DNA of 64,000 bases from Bacillus sp. es.034. GTDB taxonomy: Bacteria > Bacillota > Bacilli > Bacillales > Bacillaceae_B. Both the position numbers and the translations under genes were made by a program. The DNA lies in assembly GCF_002563655.1 (NCBI RefSeq), contig NZ_PDIY01000001.1, positions 840,001-904,000 of the forward strand. Direction: 5' to 3'. Of the stretch, positions 1 to 11,544 are shown piece after piece. How positions within the stretch are numbered: the stretch's first letter is position 1; each line of letters starts with the position of its first letter. A model generated the notes under the pieces. It saw only the letters and a program-made list of their open reading frames with translations, was not told the origin of the DNA and did not search any database.

Positions 1-1828
1 CATCCACAAATTCTTCGACACGGATCATGGCGTTGATCCACTCATCTTTTTCCACTCCGAGCAGATTGATGATCGGAAGTCCTTTCGCAGTACGACTGAA
101 CTCTGGGATTTCATATCCTTTTGCACGATACGCTTTTCCTTTGTTCGTAAAGAAGAGGATCGTATCATGAGTTGACGTTGTCAGTAAGTTTTCGACAAAG
201 TCTTCATCATTCGTGCCCATTCCCTGGATTCCTCTTCCTCCACGCTTTTGACTGCGGTAGGTAGAAACAGGGAGACGCTTGATGTAACCGTTATGAGTGA
301 GGGAAACGACGATGTTCTCTCTAGGAATCAAATCTTCATCCTCGATGTTCTCGATTCCACCCGCTACAATTTCAGATCTTCTTTCATCATTGAAGCGTTC
401 TTTGATTTCGATCAATTCTTCACGGATGATTTCCAGAACCTTTTCGTCATCTGCAAGGATCGCTTTCAGTTCAGCAATCAGCTTCACAAGCTCCTGATAC
501 TCATCTTCAATTTTTTCACGCTCTAAACCGGTTAGGCGTTGAAGACGCATATCCAGGATCGCCTGTGCCTGCTTATCGGATAAGGAGAAGTTCTCCATCA
601 AACCTTGTTTTGCAAGCTCAGTTGTTTGTGAGCCGCGGATAAGGGCAATGATTTCATCGATGTGGTCGAGGGCGATCCTCAAACCTTCTAAAATATGAGC
701 CCTTGCTTCAGCCTTCCGCAGTTCAAATTCCGTTCTACGGCGAATGACTACGCGTTGATGCTGAAGATAGTGATAGAGACATTCTTTTAAGTTCAATACC
801 TTCGGCTGGCCGTCTACAAGTGCCAGAAGATTGATCCCGAAGCTTGTTTGAAGTGCCGTTTGCTTATATAAATTATTGAGCAGTACGTTAGCATTGGCAT
901 CTTTTCGTACTTCAATGACGATACGCATACCATTACGATCCGATTCATCACGAAGATCCGTGATGCCATCGATCTTCTTATCCCGGACCAGATCCGCGAT
1001 CTTCTCAATGAGTCTCGCTTTATTCACCTGATAGGGGATTTGATGGACGATGATCGTTTCTTTTCCATTGCTCTTTGTTTCGATTTCCACACGGGCACGC
1101 ATGGTGATGGAACCCTTACCCGTTTCATAAGCGCGACGGATCCCGCTTCTTCCTACAATCAAACCGGCAGTAGGGAAATCAGGTCCGTAGATGAATTCCA
1201 TCAGCTCTTGAATCGTAATGTCAGGATCTTTACTTAACGCAAGGATTCCATCGATGACCTCTCCAAGATTATGGGGAGGGATGTTCGTTGCCATCCCTAC
1301 GGCGATTCCTGAAGAACCGTTTACCAAAAGGTTAGGGAAACGGGCAGGTAATACTTCCGGCTCCCGCTCCGTGCCATCATAGTTATCTTTATAATCAATT
1401 GTGTCTTTATTAATATCACGAATGAGTTCCATAGAGATCTTGGACATACGTGCTTCTGTATAACGCATGGCCGCTGCGGCGTCACCGTCCACAGAACCGA
1501 AGTTACCGTGACCGTCAACCAGCATATAGCGATAGTTGAAATCCTGTGCCATACGAACCATGGTGTCATAAACAGCTGAGTCACCATGAGGGTGATACTT
1601 ACCGATTACTTCGCCGACGATACGTGCTGATTTCTTGTACGCTTTGTCAGACGTCATCCCGAGGTCATTCATCGCATATAAAATACGGCGATGGACGGGC
1701 TTAAGGCCATCACGTGCATCTGGTAGGGCACGTGAAACAATGACACTCATCGCATAATCCAGGAAAGACGAGCGCATTTCACTACTTATATTAATCTCTT
1801 TAACATTCGATCTTGGTGTTTCTGCCAT
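1..1828 (-). CDS. gyrA: DNA gyrase subunit A (3' end beyond window)
   Basis: Gyrase A breaks and reseals DNA to introduce negative supercoils with GyrB. Reading the minus strand from ATG 1826-1828 gives an open frame to the window edge (609 codons), starting [12 protein letters not shown]. Seen: the [14 protein letters not shown] quinolone-pocket segment with the Ser and Asp of sensitive enzymes, the catalytic tyrosine in AAAMRYTE, and the GyrA box [12 protein letters not shown] that opens the C-terminal DNA-wrapping domain. The last part of that domain is missing because the window starts inside the gene. An AAGGAGG ribosome site lies about 10 nt before the ATG. It lies downstream of gyrB with a 108-nt gap that holds a hairpin. 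Identification is secure. Confidence 0.98.
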   Translation of the reverse strand, partial: MAETPRSNVKEINISSEMRSSFLDYAMSVIVSRALPDARDGLKPVHRRILYAMNDLGMTSDKAYKKSARIVGEVIGKYHPHGDSAVYDTMVRMAQDFNYRYMLVDGHGNFGSVDGDAAAAMRYTEARMSKISMELIRDINKDTIDYKDNYDGTEREPEVLPARFPNLLVNGSSGIAVGMATNIPPHNLGEVIDGILALSKDPDITIQELMEFIYGPDFPTAGLIVGRSGIRRAYETGKGSITMRARVEIETKSNGKETIIVHQIPYQVNKARLIEKIADLVRDKKIDGITDLRDESDRNGMRIVIEVRKDANANVLLNNLYKQTALQTSFGINLLALVDGQPKVLNLKECLYHYLQHQRVVIRRRTEFELRKAEARAHILEGLRIALDHIDEIIALIRGSQTTELAKQGLMENFSLSDKQAQAILDMRLQRLTGLEREKIEDEYQELVKLIAELKAILADDEKVLEIIREELIEIKERFNDERRSEIVAGGIENIEDEDLIPRENIVVSLTHNGYIKRLPVSTYRSQKRGGRGIQGMGTNDEDFVENLLTTSTHDTILFFTNKGKAYRAKGYEIPEFSRTAKGLPIINLLGVEKDEWINAMIRVEEFVD

Positions 1829-1894
1829 AGTAAAAGGGACCTCCTTTTAAAGAAAGATTTATACCTTTCTCACTCTTTACCTTGTCCGCTATGT

Positions 1895-1928
1895 AAAAGA
1901 CAGGATAGCACCCAGGTCTATCCTGTTT
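1895..1928 (-). terminator. Hairpin with U-tract between gyrB and gyrA
   Basis: On the minus strand a 9-bp perfect stem (ACAGGATAG 1900-1908 with CTATCCTGT 1918-1926, 9-nt loop) is followed by CUUUU. It sits directly after the gyrB stop and before gyrA, so it may be a terminator or attenuator that partly uncouples the two genes. The short U-tract suggests it is leaky. Confidence 0.55.
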
Positions 1929-1936
1929 ATTTTATT

Positions 1937-3871
<1,935 letters not shown>

Positions 3872-3907
3872 TCACCTACACTTTCTAACCTTCAGGGCTT
3901 TGTATTT

Positions 3908-4162
3908 CTATAATAAATTCTCATAGTTTGAGTATTTCTTTGATCGCTTCTTTAACGTACTGGATGCCAGCGGTGAGAGATACAACTGGCCCGTTGTGAT
4001 AACAAGAGATTTATATGAACCCTTTGCAAGATTGCAAAGGTTATGATCTTTCGTTTTTAGAAAATGTTGAATTTCCTCTGAAAATTGAACGGTGTCTCGA
4101 TCAATAATTGCGATGATTTCATCTGTACGTACCATGACATCTTCTCCAACATGTATGTACAA
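3908..4162 (-). CDS. remB: Extracellular matrix regulator RemB (YaaB)
   Basis: Small (84 aa) DUF370-type protein. In B. subtilis RemB (YaaB), together with RemA, supports biofilm matrix gene expression. The N-terminus (YIHVGEDVMVRTDEIIAIID) and the SPLASSTLKKR segment match the family. The likely start is TTG 4160-4162, preceded by GAGGTG; no better ATG exists. It lies 9 nt after the recF stop and just before gyrB, the conserved Bacillus order, so it is probably co-transcribed with recF. The precise molecular function is known only in outline. Confidence 0.9.
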   Translation of the reverse strand: MYIHVGEDVMVRTDEIIAIIDRDTVQFSEEIQHFLKTKDHNLCNLAKGSYKSLVITTGQLYLSPLASSTLKKRSKKYSNYENLL

Positions 4163-4171
4163 GGTAACACC

Positions 4172-5290
4172 TCATTTCAATCTTTTCATGGATCCGGCTT
4201 CCACTTCGAACGTAGTCGCCTCGTTCAGGGTTTGATGATCAATCCCGTCCACGTTGGTCGTGGTCACGAAGGTTTGAACTTTCCCCTGGATGGTATTTAA
4301 TAAGTGAGACTGACGGTAATCATCCAGCTCAGATAACACATCATCCAGAAGTAAGATGGGATACTCTTTGATTTCAGAGTGTATCAGCTCGATTTCTGCA
4401 AGCTTCACAGAGAGGGCCGTTGTCCGTTGCTGCCCCTGTGATCCGAATGTTTGAACATCACGGTCATTCACAATGAATTGAAGATCATCACGATGCGGAC
4501 CGACCAGGGTCACACCACGATCGATTTCCCGCTCCCGTATATCATAGAATTTCTGCTCATATATATCTACCATTTTTGACCATTCTTGATTATCTGATAC
4601 ATCCAAAGACGGTTTATACACGATTTCCAACGTTTCCAGGTTTCTTGAAATCCCTGAATGGATCGGTTTCGCCCAACTTTCCAACAATTGAACGAACTCA
4701 AATCGTTTCTTCGTAATTTTCACCGCCATCTCGATGAACTGTTCCGTCAAGACATCAAGCATCGTCTGGTCTTTTTGTTTTCTCGTCTGCAACTGTTTTA
4801 AATAATGGTTCCGTTGCTGTAATATTTTCTGATAAAGGCTGATATCATGTAAATAAACAGGAGAAACCTGACCGATTTCCATATCAATAAAACGGCGCCT
4901 GACTTGAGGGCTCCCTTTTACCAAATGAAGATCTTCAGGTGCAAACATGACAACATTCATGTTCCCTACATATTGACTCAGTTTAGACTGTTCAAGGTGA
5001 TTACTCTTCGCCTTTTTCCCCTTTTTGGACAGGATGAGCTCCAAAGGTAATCCACCGTTATATTTCTGAATCCTACCTTTTATTTTAGCATATTCCTGAT
5101 CCCAACGGATTAAATCTTTATCATTTGAGGTACGGTGGGATTTAGCCATTGCCAGGACATAGATAGACTCCATGATATTCGTCTTCCCCTGGGCATTTTC
5201 TCCAAGAATGACGTTCACCTTATTTTCGAAACTCACGTCGATTGATTCGTAATTACGGTAGTTTCTTAATTCCAATTGTTCAATGTACAT
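4172..5290 (-). CDS. recF: DNA replication and repair protein RecF
   Basis: SMC-like ATPase of the RecFOR pathway; it helps load RecA at single-strand gaps. Seen: Walker A GENAQGKT near residue 30, the conserved [24 protein letters not shown] segment in two pieces, the signature GSQGQQRT, and Walker [12 protein letters not shown] near the C-terminus. I chose ATG 5290 ([14 protein letters not shown]) because AAAGGGTG lies 8 nt upstream; an ATG two codons earlier (5296) would leave only 2 nt of spacing. It follows yaaA by 17 nt. Length 372 aa is normal. Confidence 0.97.
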   Translation of the reverse strand: MYIEQLELRNYRNYESIDVSFENKVNVILGENAQGKTNIMESIYVLAMAKSHRTSNDKDLIRWDQEYAKIKGRIQKYNGGLPLELILSKKGKKAKSNHLEQSKLSQYVGNMNVVMFAPEDLHLVKGSPQVRRRFIDMEIGQVSPVYLHDISLYQKILQQRNHYLKQLQTRKQKDQTMLDVLTEQFIEMAVKITKKRFEFVQLLESWAKPIHSGISRNLETLEIVYKPSLDVSDNQEWSKMVDIYEQKFYDIREREIDRGVTLVGPHRDDLQFIVNDRDVQTFGSQGQQRTTALSVKLAEIELIHSEIKEYPILLLDDVLSELDDYRQSHLLNTIQGKVQTFVTTTNVDGIDHQTLNEATTFEVEAGSMKRLK

Positions 5291-5307
5291 GGACATAACA
5301 CCCTTTA

Positions 5308-5526
5308 TTATTCTCCAGCAACCACAAAGACCCCTACTTCAGGAATTTCAACTTTATCTCCTACCGTAAGTTTTCTCCCTCTTCTTTGGTCTTGTTCCCC
5401 GTTTATGTATACTTCATATTCACTTAAGAACCATTTTGCCATCCCACCGGACTGAATCACTTCAGCAAGCTTCAGGAATTGTCCCAATGTGATGATTTCT
5501 GTTTCGATGGTGATCTCTTTCGCCAC
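5308..5526 (-). CDS. yaaA: S4-domain RNA-binding protein YaaA (RlbA-like)
   Basis: Short protein made almost wholly of an S4 RNA-binding domain: [20 protein letters not shown] followed by the VYINGE and RRGRKL motifs. The homolog in bacilli sits in the same place and has been linked to ribosome assembly. Two GTG starts are possible (5533-5535 and 5524-5526). The second gives 72 aa, the family length (71 in B. subtilis), and puts GGAAAG 11 nt upstream, whereas the first leaves only 2 nt. It is the first gene of the yaaA-recF-remB-gyrB group, with its own promoter at 5565-5593. Confidence 0.9.
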   Translation of the reverse strand: MAKEITIETEIITLGQFLKLAEVIQSGGMAKWFLSEYEVYINGEQDQRRGRKLTVGDKVEIPEVGVFVVAGE

Positions 5527-5564
5527 TAAAATCACTACTTTCCGTATAAAGTCTCTAATATATT

Positions 5565-5593
5565 ATTTTACTCTAAATGGAGTTAAGTCACAA
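5565..5593 (-). promoter_or_regulatory. SigA-type promoter for yaaA-recF
   Basis: On the minus strand TTGTGA (5588-5593), a 17-nt spacer and TAAAAT (5565-5570) lie about 40 nt before yaaA and after the dnaN terminator. This suggests that yaaA-recF-remB-gyrB can be transcribed apart from dnaA-dnaN. Confidence 0.6.
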
Positions 5594-5650
5594 CTAACGA
5601 AAAATGGAGAAAATAGTCGCAGTTAATTTCCTAAGGATCTCCGTAAATGT

Positions 5651-5692
5651 AAAAAGCCAACACCTGAACTTTTCTAAGGTGTTGGCTTTTTG
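5651..5692 (-). terminator. Intrinsic terminator after dnaN
   Basis: An 11-bp perfect stem (AGCCAACACCT 5655-5665 with AGGTGTTGGCT 5677-5687) is followed on the minus strand by UUUUU. It lies 5 nt after the dnaN stop and closes the dnaA-dnaN transcript. Confidence 0.9.
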
Positions 5693-5696
5693 ATTT

Positions 5697-6833
5697 TTAG
5701 TACGTTCTTACCGGAAGGATCAGTTGAAGGATGGAATCATCATGCAGGGGCTTCAAGACGAACGGTCTCATCGCTCCTGTGAAGTTCACATGAATTTCTG
5801 TTCCTTCAATCGCTTTTAACGCGTCCATCATATATTTCGCGCTGAAAGAGATTTTCAGTTCTTCCCCTTCGATGGATTGACTTTCCACCTGCTCGATGAC
5901 TTTCCCGATTTCAGGTGTATTGGATGAAATTTCAATAACTCCACCATCAAGGGTCGAAAGTTTCACGACGTTATTTCGTCCCTCTCTCGCCAGCAGCGAT
6001 GCACGATCGATCGCTTGTAAAAATTCTTTTGTGTTAAGAGTCAATTCTGTTTTCGTATCAGATGGAATCAATCGACTTGTGTCCGGGTAGTTCCCCTCTA
6101 ATAGTCTTGAGAAGAATAATAAATGCTTTGCCTTGAACAGGACCTGGTTTTCCGTAATGACGATTTCAACGGGTTCATCCGTATCATCAAGGATCTTATT
6201 CAATTCATTTAAGCTCTTCCCTGGAATCACGATATTGTATGAAGCATCATGATTGGTTTCGATCGGTGCTTTTCTCATGGCAAGTCTGTGACTATCTGTT
6301 GCAATACAGCTCAGCTCCCCGTCTTCGATCTGACAGTTTACACCTGTCAAGATGGGGCGTGTTTCTGAGGTGGACACTGCGAATACGGTTTGTCTGATCA
6401 TCGTTTTAAGGAGATCCGTTGAGACTTTGATTCCATTTCCTTCTTCAATCTGTGGAAGGTGCGGATATTCTTCAGGATCCAGACCGTTTAAATTGAATTC
6501 TGCCTGTCCTGAACGGATGACTGTCTGGAAGTGACTCTGAACTTCGATTTCCACCGTATCTTTCGGTAATTTCTTAACGATTTCACTAAAGAACTTTGCC
6601 TGGAGGACAATGCCGCCTGTTTCCATGATCCCAACGATTTCAGTGCCTTCTTCCTCATTCGGGATAAAGGATTCAATCGAAATATCCGAATCACTACCTG
6701 TCAATGTGACTCCATCTTCAGTGGCAATGATCTTGATCCCGGTCAGGATGGGAATCGTCGTTCTTGATGTGACAGCTTTCATGACGTCCTGGACGCTCTG
6801 GACAAGATAGTCCCTTTGAATAACAAATTTCAT
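5697..6833 (-). CDS. dnaN: DNA polymerase III beta sliding clamp
   Basis: Ring-shaped processivity clamp that tethers the replicative polymerase and many repair proteins (378 aa). Three repeated clamp domains are evident; the N-terminal MKFVIQRDYLVQSVQDVMKAV, the central ETRPILTGVNCQIEDGELSCIATDSHRLAMRK (split here only for description), and the C-terminal PVRTY that forms part of the partner-binding groove match the family. ATG 6831-6833 has GGAGGAATAAATC before it. It follows dnaA by a 206-nt gap that carries the unwinding part of oriC, so the dnaA-dnaN transcript crosses the origin. Confidence 0.98.
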   Translation of the reverse strand: MKFVIQRDYLVQSVQDVMKAVTSRTTIPILTGIKIIATEDGVTLTGSDSDISIESFIPNEEEGTEIVGIMETGGIVLQAKFFSEIVKKLPKDTVEIEVQSHFQTVIRSGQAEFNLNGLDPEEYPHLPQIEEGNGIKVSTDLLKTMIRQTVFAVSTSETRPILTGVNCQIEDGELSCIATDSHRLAMRKAPIETNHDASYNIVIPGKSLNELNKILDDTDEPVEIVITENQVLFKAKHLLFFSRLLEGNYPDTSRLIPSDTKTELTLNTKEFLQAIDRASLLAREGRNNVVKLSTLDGGVIEISSNTPEIGKVIEQVESQSIEGEELKISFSAKYMMDALKAIEGTEIHVNFTGAMRPFVLKPLHDDSILQLILPVRTY

Positions 6834-6861
6834 GATTTATTCCTCCAATTTGCACATAATT

Positions 6862-7023
6862 TTATGGACTGAATCATATACTAATAATTTATTTAAAAAA
6901 TAGTAATAGAAGTAGTAGGGCCTGTTGATATGTGGATAAGTGTGTGAATCGAACGTAAACACAGCCTATCCACATGTGGACAGACTGTGTGCTAGTTAGT
7001 CGGAGTTATTCACATTATCCAGT
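6862..7023. other. oriC: oriC unwinding region (DUE, DnaA-trio, DnaA boxes) between dnaA and dnaN
   Basis: An AT-rich stretch (6862-6900) runs into TAGTAATAGAAGTAGTAG (6901-6918), a clean run of six trinucleotides of the DnaA-trio type. A short GC patch (GGGCC, 6918-6922) and a perfect DnaA box TGTGGATAA (6931-6939) follow. Near-perfect boxes follow at 6966-6974 (CTATCCACA) and 7006-7014 (TTATTCACA), with weaker ones at 6923, 6975 and 7015. This order matches the basal unwinding system described for B. subtilis, in which DnaA loads from the box onto the trio strand. Unwinding itself is inferred. Confidence 0.88.
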
Positions 7024-7039
7024 TTGGTTGTGTGTAGAA

Positions 7040-8383
7040 TCAGGCCTTTAATGTTTCACGAATGTCCTTCAATTGCTGCTGAAGAAGTGCATCCGTTCCG
7101 AGTAATGTACTGATCTTTTCATGAGCATGAATGACAGTCGTGTGATCACGTCCGCCAAACTCTTCTCCGATTTTCGGAAGGGAGGAATCCGTCATTTCCC
7201 TAGATAAATACATGGCGATTTGCCTCGGGAATGCGATGGACTTTGTTCGTTTCTTCGCTTTAAAGTCCTCGAGCTTCACGTTGAAGTGCTCCCCAACGAC
7301 TCGTTGAATTTCCTGGATGGTAATCGCCCTTGGCTTCGAGCTCGGGATAATATCCTTCAACGCCTCGGCTGCAAGATCGGCATTGATATCTTTATTTATA
7401 AGAGAAGAGTACGCGACGACACGGATCAATGCGCCCTCTAACTCACGAATATTCGAATCGATTTGGTTAGCTATATAAAGCATGGCTTCATTTGGAATAT
7501 CCAGTCCTTCAGCCTTCGCTTTCTTTCGTAAAATCGCAATTCTCGTCTCGAGATCCGGTGGAGTGATATCTGTTATAAGCCCCCATTCGAATCGGGAACG
7601 AAGTCTATCTTCAAGTGTCGGAATTTCTTTCGGCGGCCGATCACTGGAAATGACAATTTGCTTGCTTTCTTCATGTAAGGTATTAAAAGTATGGAAAAAT
7701 TCCTCTTGTGTTTGTTCTTTACCCGCTAAAAATTGAATATCATCAATTAATAAAACATCTACACTACGGTATTTATTTCGAAAATCGACTGCTTTATTAT
7801 CCCTGATGGAGTTAATGAATTCGTTGGTGAATTTTTCAGATGACAAGTAAACTACTTTCGCAGCAGGATTATGTTCAAGTACATAATGGCCGATGGCATG
7901 CATCAAGTGAGTCTTTCCAAGGCCGACTCCCCCATAAATAAATAAGGGATTATAGGCTTTGGCAGGTGCTTCAGCCACAGCCAAAGAAGCGGCATGGGCG
8001 AACCGGTTGCCCGAACCGATAACAAATGTGTCGAAAGTGTATTTAGCGTTCAGCATATTTTGATTGATATCTTGCTGATCATCATCTTTCATCGACTTTG
8101 GCGGTATTTGAATATCAAACTCTTCCGGCTCCTGGTTTTGAGGAATGATAAATTTCACGACTAGTTCTTCGCCTGTAATATCATACAAAACCCCTGAGAT
8201 TAGCTGAGAGTAACGGCCTTCCAGCCAATCTCTTGCAAATTCATTTGGAGCTGTAATTACAAGGGTGTCCCCTTGAATGGAATGGGCCTTAGTTGATTTC
8301 AACCAAGTATCAAAGCTTGGTTTACTGATCTTTTTTTCAATATTTTCTAAGGCCTTGCTCCAAAGATCCCCGATATTCTCCAA
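7040..8383 (-). CDS. dnaA: Chromosomal replication initiator DnaA
   Basis: AAA+ initiator that binds DnaA boxes and opens oriC (447 aa). Seen: N-terminal helicase/regulator-binding domain ([20 protein letters not shown]), a variable linker, Walker [10 protein letters not shown], Walker [14 protein letters not shown], sensor II region, and the C-terminal box-binding helix with [14 protein letters not shown]. The start codon is TTG (8381-8383) with AGGAGGG about 7 nt upstream, a weak start that would limit translation. DnaA boxes crowd the upstream region, consistent with autoregulation as known in B. subtilis. First gene of the dnaA-dnaN operon. Confidence 0.98.
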   Translation of the reverse strand: MENIGDLWSKALENIEKKISKPSFDTWLKSTKAHSIQGDTLVITAPNEFARDWLEGRYSQLISGVLYDITGEELVVKFIIPQNQEPEEFDIQIPPKSMKDDDQQDINQNMLNAKYTFDTFVIGSGNRFAHAASLAVAEAPAKAYNPLFIYGGVGLGKTHLMHAIGHYVLEHNPAAKVVYLSSEKFTNEFINSIRDNKAVDFRNKYRSVDVLLIDDIQFLAGKEQTQEEFFHTFNTLHEESKQIVISSDRPPKEIPTLEDRLRSRFEWGLITDITPPDLETRIAILRKKAKAEGLDIPNEAMLYIANQIDSNIRELEGALIRVVAYSSLINKDINADLAAEALKDIIPSSKPRAITIQEIQRVVGEHFNVKLEDFKAKKRTKSIAFPRQIAMYLSREMTDSSLPKIGEEFGGRDHTTVIHAHEKISTLLGTDALLQQQLKDIRETLKA

Positions 8384-8483
8384 TCCTGATCCCTCCTTTT
8401 CTTAGTTTGTATAACTTCTGTACAATCATTACGCGCTATACATTCCTTAAACTCACGCTATTCTATAAAAATACAATTCGTTG

Positions 8484-8806
8484 AATGTGGAAAATATATA
8501 TAATAAGGAAGGAAAATGGTTTTTCGACATTATCCACCACTTGTGGACAACGTTTTACAAACCCTCTGTATAAGTTACCCACATGATATCCACATTTTGT
8601 GGATAAGTTATTTCCGTGAACACAGTTATCAAGAGTGAAAACACAATAATCATATCAAAATATCCTTAGAGGTGCAATGCTTTTTAAATTTTATCCACAA
8701 CCCCCCACACCTTGTGGAATGAAATTGTCCACAACCCTAGAACTTGTGAAAAAGTTGTCAGTATGTGTTGTGGATAATTTAAAACCATGTCGAATCCTAT
8801 CCACAG
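8484..8806. other. oriC: oriC DnaA-box cluster upstream of dnaA
   Basis: Perfect 9-mer boxes lie at 8598-8606, 8691-8699 and 8769-8777. One-mismatch boxes lie at 8486, 8530, 8542, 8575, 8586, 8725 and 8797, in both orientations. Some are paired head to head (8530/8542, 8586/8598). No open reading frame of note lies in 8384-9056. This corresponds to the upstream half of the bipartite Bacillus origin and also covers the dnaA promoter, which I could not place with confidence. Confidence 0.9.
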
Positions 8807-8973
8807 GTACCTTAAATAGAAAAATGGGATAGGGTTTGTAGAAGGAAAATCATGATGAGGAATTTGAGTGTTCTTGGAGAGACCTGACGATCAGCGGAAA
8901 TCAACCAGCACTCGCTAATTTAAAGAATAATGGGTTAGCAAACGAACACATTAAAAGAAAAATAATCTGAGTG

Positions 8974-9003
8974 TTGACTTTTTATGGGTACCGTCTTTAT
9001 AAT
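8974..9003 (+). promoter_or_regulatory. SigA-type promoter for rpmH
   Basis: TTGACT (8974-8979), an 18-nt spacer and TATAAT (8998-9003). The leader that follows carries a small hairpin (TCTTTAA 9015-9021 with TTAAAGA 9027-9033) and then AGGGAGGTG before the rpmH ATG. Confidence 0.8.
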
Positions 9004-9056
9004 AGTGAGGAATGTCTTTAACTTTTTTAAAGATATCCTTCAGGGAGGTGTCATAG

Positions 9057-9191
9057 ATGAAAAGAACGTTTCAACCAAATAACCGCAAAAGAAAAAAGAA
9101 TCACGGTTTCCGTGCACGTATGAGCTCTAAAAACGGACGCAATGTTTTAGCTCGCCGTCGCAGCAAAGGAAGAAAAGTATTATCTGCCTAG
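9057..9191 (+). CDS. rpmH: 50S ribosomal protein L34
   Basis: 44-aa basic ribosomal protein, starting [19 protein letters not shown] and ending [12 protein letters not shown], the exact bacterial L34 pattern. GGGAGGTG lies 6-8 nt before ATG 9057. It is the first gene of the rightward replication arm and is followed by its own terminator, so rnpA downstream is probably expressed partly by read-through, as in other bacteria. Confidence 0.98.
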   Translation: MKRTFQPNNRKRKKNHGFRARMSSKNGRNVLARRRSKGRKVLSA

Positions 9192-9222
9192 ACCACTGAA
9201 CTGACTCAGTGGTCTTTTTTTT
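9191..9222 (+). terminator. Terminator after rpmH
   Basis: Stem GACCACTGA (9191-9199) with TCAGTGGTC (9206-9214), 6-nt loop, followed by eight T. It overlaps the rpmH stop codon. Confidence 0.9.
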
Positions 9223-9356
9223 CCTTTCTATTAGGAGATAAGACGATTTGGCTCGTTCGTATTTTGGTTAACGAGAAAAAGTACTTATAATTTCATATGA
9301 ATGAGCCAATAATGTCGAGGTTAGATCAAGACAAAAATGAAAATCAGGTGTGGTCC

Positions 9357-9731
9357 ATGCGGAAAGAACAAAGAGTAAAGAAAAATAAAGAGTTCCAGGA
9401 AATATTTAAAAAAGGGACATCCTTCGCGAATCGTCAATTCGTCTTGTATCTATTAAAGAAGGAAGAGCCTCAGCCATTCCGAATCGGGATTTCCGTCAGT
9501 AAGAAAATCGGGAATGCTGTGTGCCGCAATCAAATCAAGCGTTACGTGAGGCAGGCTTTCTTAGAATTACAAGAAGAGGTTCACGATCAGTACGATTATC
9601 TTATCATCGCCAGAAAACCGGCGGCCGAAATGAATTTCCATGAGGTGAAGGGGAGTCTCACCCATGTATTAAAAAGAGGAAAAGTATTGAAAAGGTCTTC
9701 TTATGGCAAATATGATAGGAAGAAGTCATAA
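9357..9731 (+). CDS. rnpA: Ribonuclease P protein component
   Basis: Protein cofactor of RNase P, which trims tRNA 5' ends. The core [12 protein letters not shown] contains the RNR signature that contacts RNA, preceded by [11 protein letters not shown]. The frame is open to an ATG at 9297, but I chose ATG 9357 ([14 protein letters not shown]): it has AGGTGTGG just upstream, and 124 aa fits the family (about 115-120). The C-terminus is strongly basic. Conserved rpmH-rnpA-yidC order. Confidence 0.96.
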   Translation: MRKEQRVKKNKEFQEIFKKGTSFANRQFVLYLLKKEEPQPFRIGISVSKKIGNAVCRNQIKRYVRQAFLELQEEVHDQYDYLIIARKPAAEMNFHEVKGSLTHVLKRGKVLKRSSYGKYDRKKS

Positions 9732-9871
9732 CATTTTGAGAGAATGACAGGTTTCGTCATCACAAGCCAAGGAAAAGATGTTACAATACGAGGGATTGTA
9801 CTTTTTTGGTACGGGATGATGGGTCTTGTTTACATTTTATTTGAAAGATATTAGTTGGGAGGAAAATAAGG

Positions 9872-10660
9872 GTGAAAAAGAGAATGATAGCCCTGGTGGG
9901 AATCATTGGGCTAATGGCTATTCTATCAGGTTGTACAGATTACAATAAGCCGATTACATCTGATAGTAGCGGAATATGGAATGAATATATTGTCTATCCT
10001 TTATCACAATTGATTACCATGGTTGCAGAGTTCATGGGCGGATCTTACGGATTAGCGATCGTCATCGTTACATTGCTCATTCGTTTAGCGATTCTGCCAT
10101 TGATGATCAAACAAACGAGAAATTCAAAAGCCATGCAGGCATTACAACCTGAAATGAAAAAACTGCGCGAAAAATATAGCTCCAAAGATGCACAAACTCA
10201 GCAAAAGCTTCAACAAGAAACGATGGCTTTATTCCAAAGTCACGGGGTGAATCCGTTAGCGGGTTGTTTCCCATTGATCGTTCAAATGCCGATCTTGATC
10301 GGTTTCTACCATGCGATCGTGAGAACACAGGAAATTAAAGCGCATAACTTCTTATGGTTCGATCTCGGTAATCCGGATCCATACTATATTTTACCTTTAG
10401 TAGCAGGTTTAACAACGTTCATCCAACAAAAATTAATGATGGCGGGTACAGCGAATCAAAATCCGCAAATGGCCATGATGCTTTATATCATGCCGGTCAT
10501 GATCATCATTTTTGCGATTAACTTCCCTGCAGCTCTATCCCTTTACTGGGTAGTCGGAAATCTATTCATGATTGCTCAAACATACTTCATCAAGGGACCT
10601 GAGATTAAAGAAGCGCAAGCCGTCAAAGCTGGTGGGAATTCGGGAGGAAAGAAAAAGTGA
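9872..10660 (+). CDS. yidC: Membrane protein insertase YidC (SpoIIIJ/MisCA type)
   Basis: Inserts proteins into the cytoplasmic membrane. The 262-aa protein starts at GTG 9872 with GGGAGG upstream. A lipoprotein signal with lipobox LSGC (Cys21) is followed by about five membrane segments. The positively charged hydrophilic groove residue Arg71 (in [10 protein letters not shown]) is present, and the second loop is the charged [11 protein letters not shown] helical hairpin. The tail is Lys-rich. In B. subtilis the oriC-linked copy (SpoIIIJ) is needed for sigma-G activation in the forespore; the same role is inferred here from position. It overlaps jag by 4 nt. Confidence 0.97.
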   Translation: MKKRMIALVGIIGLMAILSGCTDYNKPITSDSSGIWNEYIVYPLSQLITMVAEFMGGSYGLAIVIVTLLIRLAILPLMIKQTRNSKAMQALQPEMKKLREKYSSKDAQTQQKLQQETMALFQSHGVNPLAGCFPLIVQMPILIGFYHAIVRTQEIKAHNFLWFDLGNPDPYYILPLVAGLTTFIQQKLMMAGTANQNPQMAMMLYIMPVMIIIFAINFPAALSLYWVVGNLFMIAQTYFIKGPEIKEAQAVKAGGNSGGKKK

Positions 10661-11274
10661 GAGAAGTAGAAGCGACTGGTCAAACGGTGGAAGAAGCCAT
10701 TGAATCAGCCTTGTCTCAACTGAATATCACCAAAGAAGAAGCAGAGATCGACGTCATTGATCAAGGTAAAAAAGGGTTATTCGGATTGTTCGGCGGAAGG
10801 CCGGCAGTCGTCAACGTGAAGAAAGCGGTTGATCCGGTAGAGGAAGCGAAGGATTTTATTTTATCCGTTGCACGTGAAATGGGCGTGGAAGCGACCATAG
10901 AAGTGAAAAGGGATGGAAGAGATGTGGAATTCAACATATCCGGTGAAAAAATGGCTCTATTGATTGGCAAAAGAGGACAAACATTGAATGCTCTTCAACA
11001 TTTGTCGCAATTGATCGCCAATCGGGTATCCGGTCAGTTCATCACGATCCTGTTGGATGCTGAAAACTATCGGGAAAGACGGAAGCAGACGCTGACAACG
11101 CTTGCGGAACGGTTGGCAGAAAAGGCACTGCGCACCAATCGCTCTGTTTCCTTGGAACCGATGCCTTCCTATGAACGAAAAGTGATCCACACCGCTTTAG
11201 TGGATTCCAAAAGGGTCGATACCCATTCAGAGGGAAGAGAACCCAATCGATACATTGTCATTGCACCAAAATAA
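10657..11274 (+). CDS. jag: RNA-binding protein Jag (KhpB)
   Basis: 205-aa cytoplasmic RNA-binding protein. N-terminal Jag-N domain ([13 protein letters not shown] ... [12 protein letters not shown]), a central KH domain with the loop [10 protein letters not shown], and a C-terminal R3H domain with the motif [13 protein letters not shown] 10657 overlaps the yidC stop (GTGA), so the two are translationally coupled. Together with a small KH protein, KhpB binds RNA and affects cell division and elongation in Gram-positives; Jag is also named for its link to SpoIIIJ. Confidence 0.95.
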   Translation: MREVEATGQTVEEAIESALSQLNITKEEAEIDVIDQGKKGLFGLFGGRPAVVNVKKAVDPVEEAKDFILSVAREMGVEATIEVKRDGRDVEFNISGEKMALLIGKRGQTLNALQHLSQLIANRVSGQFITILLDAENYRERRKQTLTTLAERLAEKALRTNRSVSLEPMPSYERKVIHTALVDSKRVDTHSEGREPNRYIVIAPK

Positions 11275-11277
11275 TGA

Positions 11278-11309
11278 AAGACGATTCCTTTCGGGGGATC
11301 GTTTTTTTT
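11278..11309 (+). terminator. Terminator after jag
   Basis: Stem ACGATTCC (11281-11288) with GGGATCGT (11295-11302, one G-U pair) followed by eight T. Confidence 0.8.
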
Positions 11310-11352
11310 ATGGCTTCGTCCTGTGGATTCTTATTTTCATCCCGGTTTATTG

Positions 11353-11409
11353 TTATTCACATGTGGATAAGTTAAAATAATAGAGATGAGATGTTATCTA
11401 TGTGGATAA
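11353..11409. promoter_or_regulatory. DnaA-box cluster between jag and mnmE
   Basis: Two perfect DnaA boxes (TGTGGATAA 11362-11370 and 11401-11409) and one single-mismatch box abutting head to head (TTATTCACA 11353-11361) lie in the 270-nt gap before mnmE. Box density is similar to oriC. Binding by DnaA is inferred. Confidence 0.75.
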
Positions 11410-11544
11410 CATTATTTGGTGACGAACAAAGGGTTTCCTTTCTTTAGTATTAAAACGGAATGTGATATTCTAATAATTTGGGGAAACGTTACTTTATACT
11501 ATACATTTCATATAAATAGGTCAGCTATAAGAGAGGTGAACATA

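Noticed and set aside
1724..1739. Half of a parS site in gyrA (CACGTGAAACA)
   Set aside because: The other half (TAGGG) does not match TGTTN, so four of five positions fail; unlikely to bind Spo0J strongly.
8851..8886. 11-codon leader peptide (MMRNLSVLGET) upstream of rpmH
   Set aside because: It lies upstream of the rpmH promoter and is too short to support.
10866..10881. parS-like sequence in jag (CGTTGCACGTGAAATG)
   Set aside because: Three mismatches to the 16-bp consensus; no other support.
11416..11544. 43-residue N-terminal extension of MnmE
   Set aside because: The conserved N-terminus and a strong ribosome site are at 11545; the extension crosses DNA next to the DnaA boxes and is not family-like.
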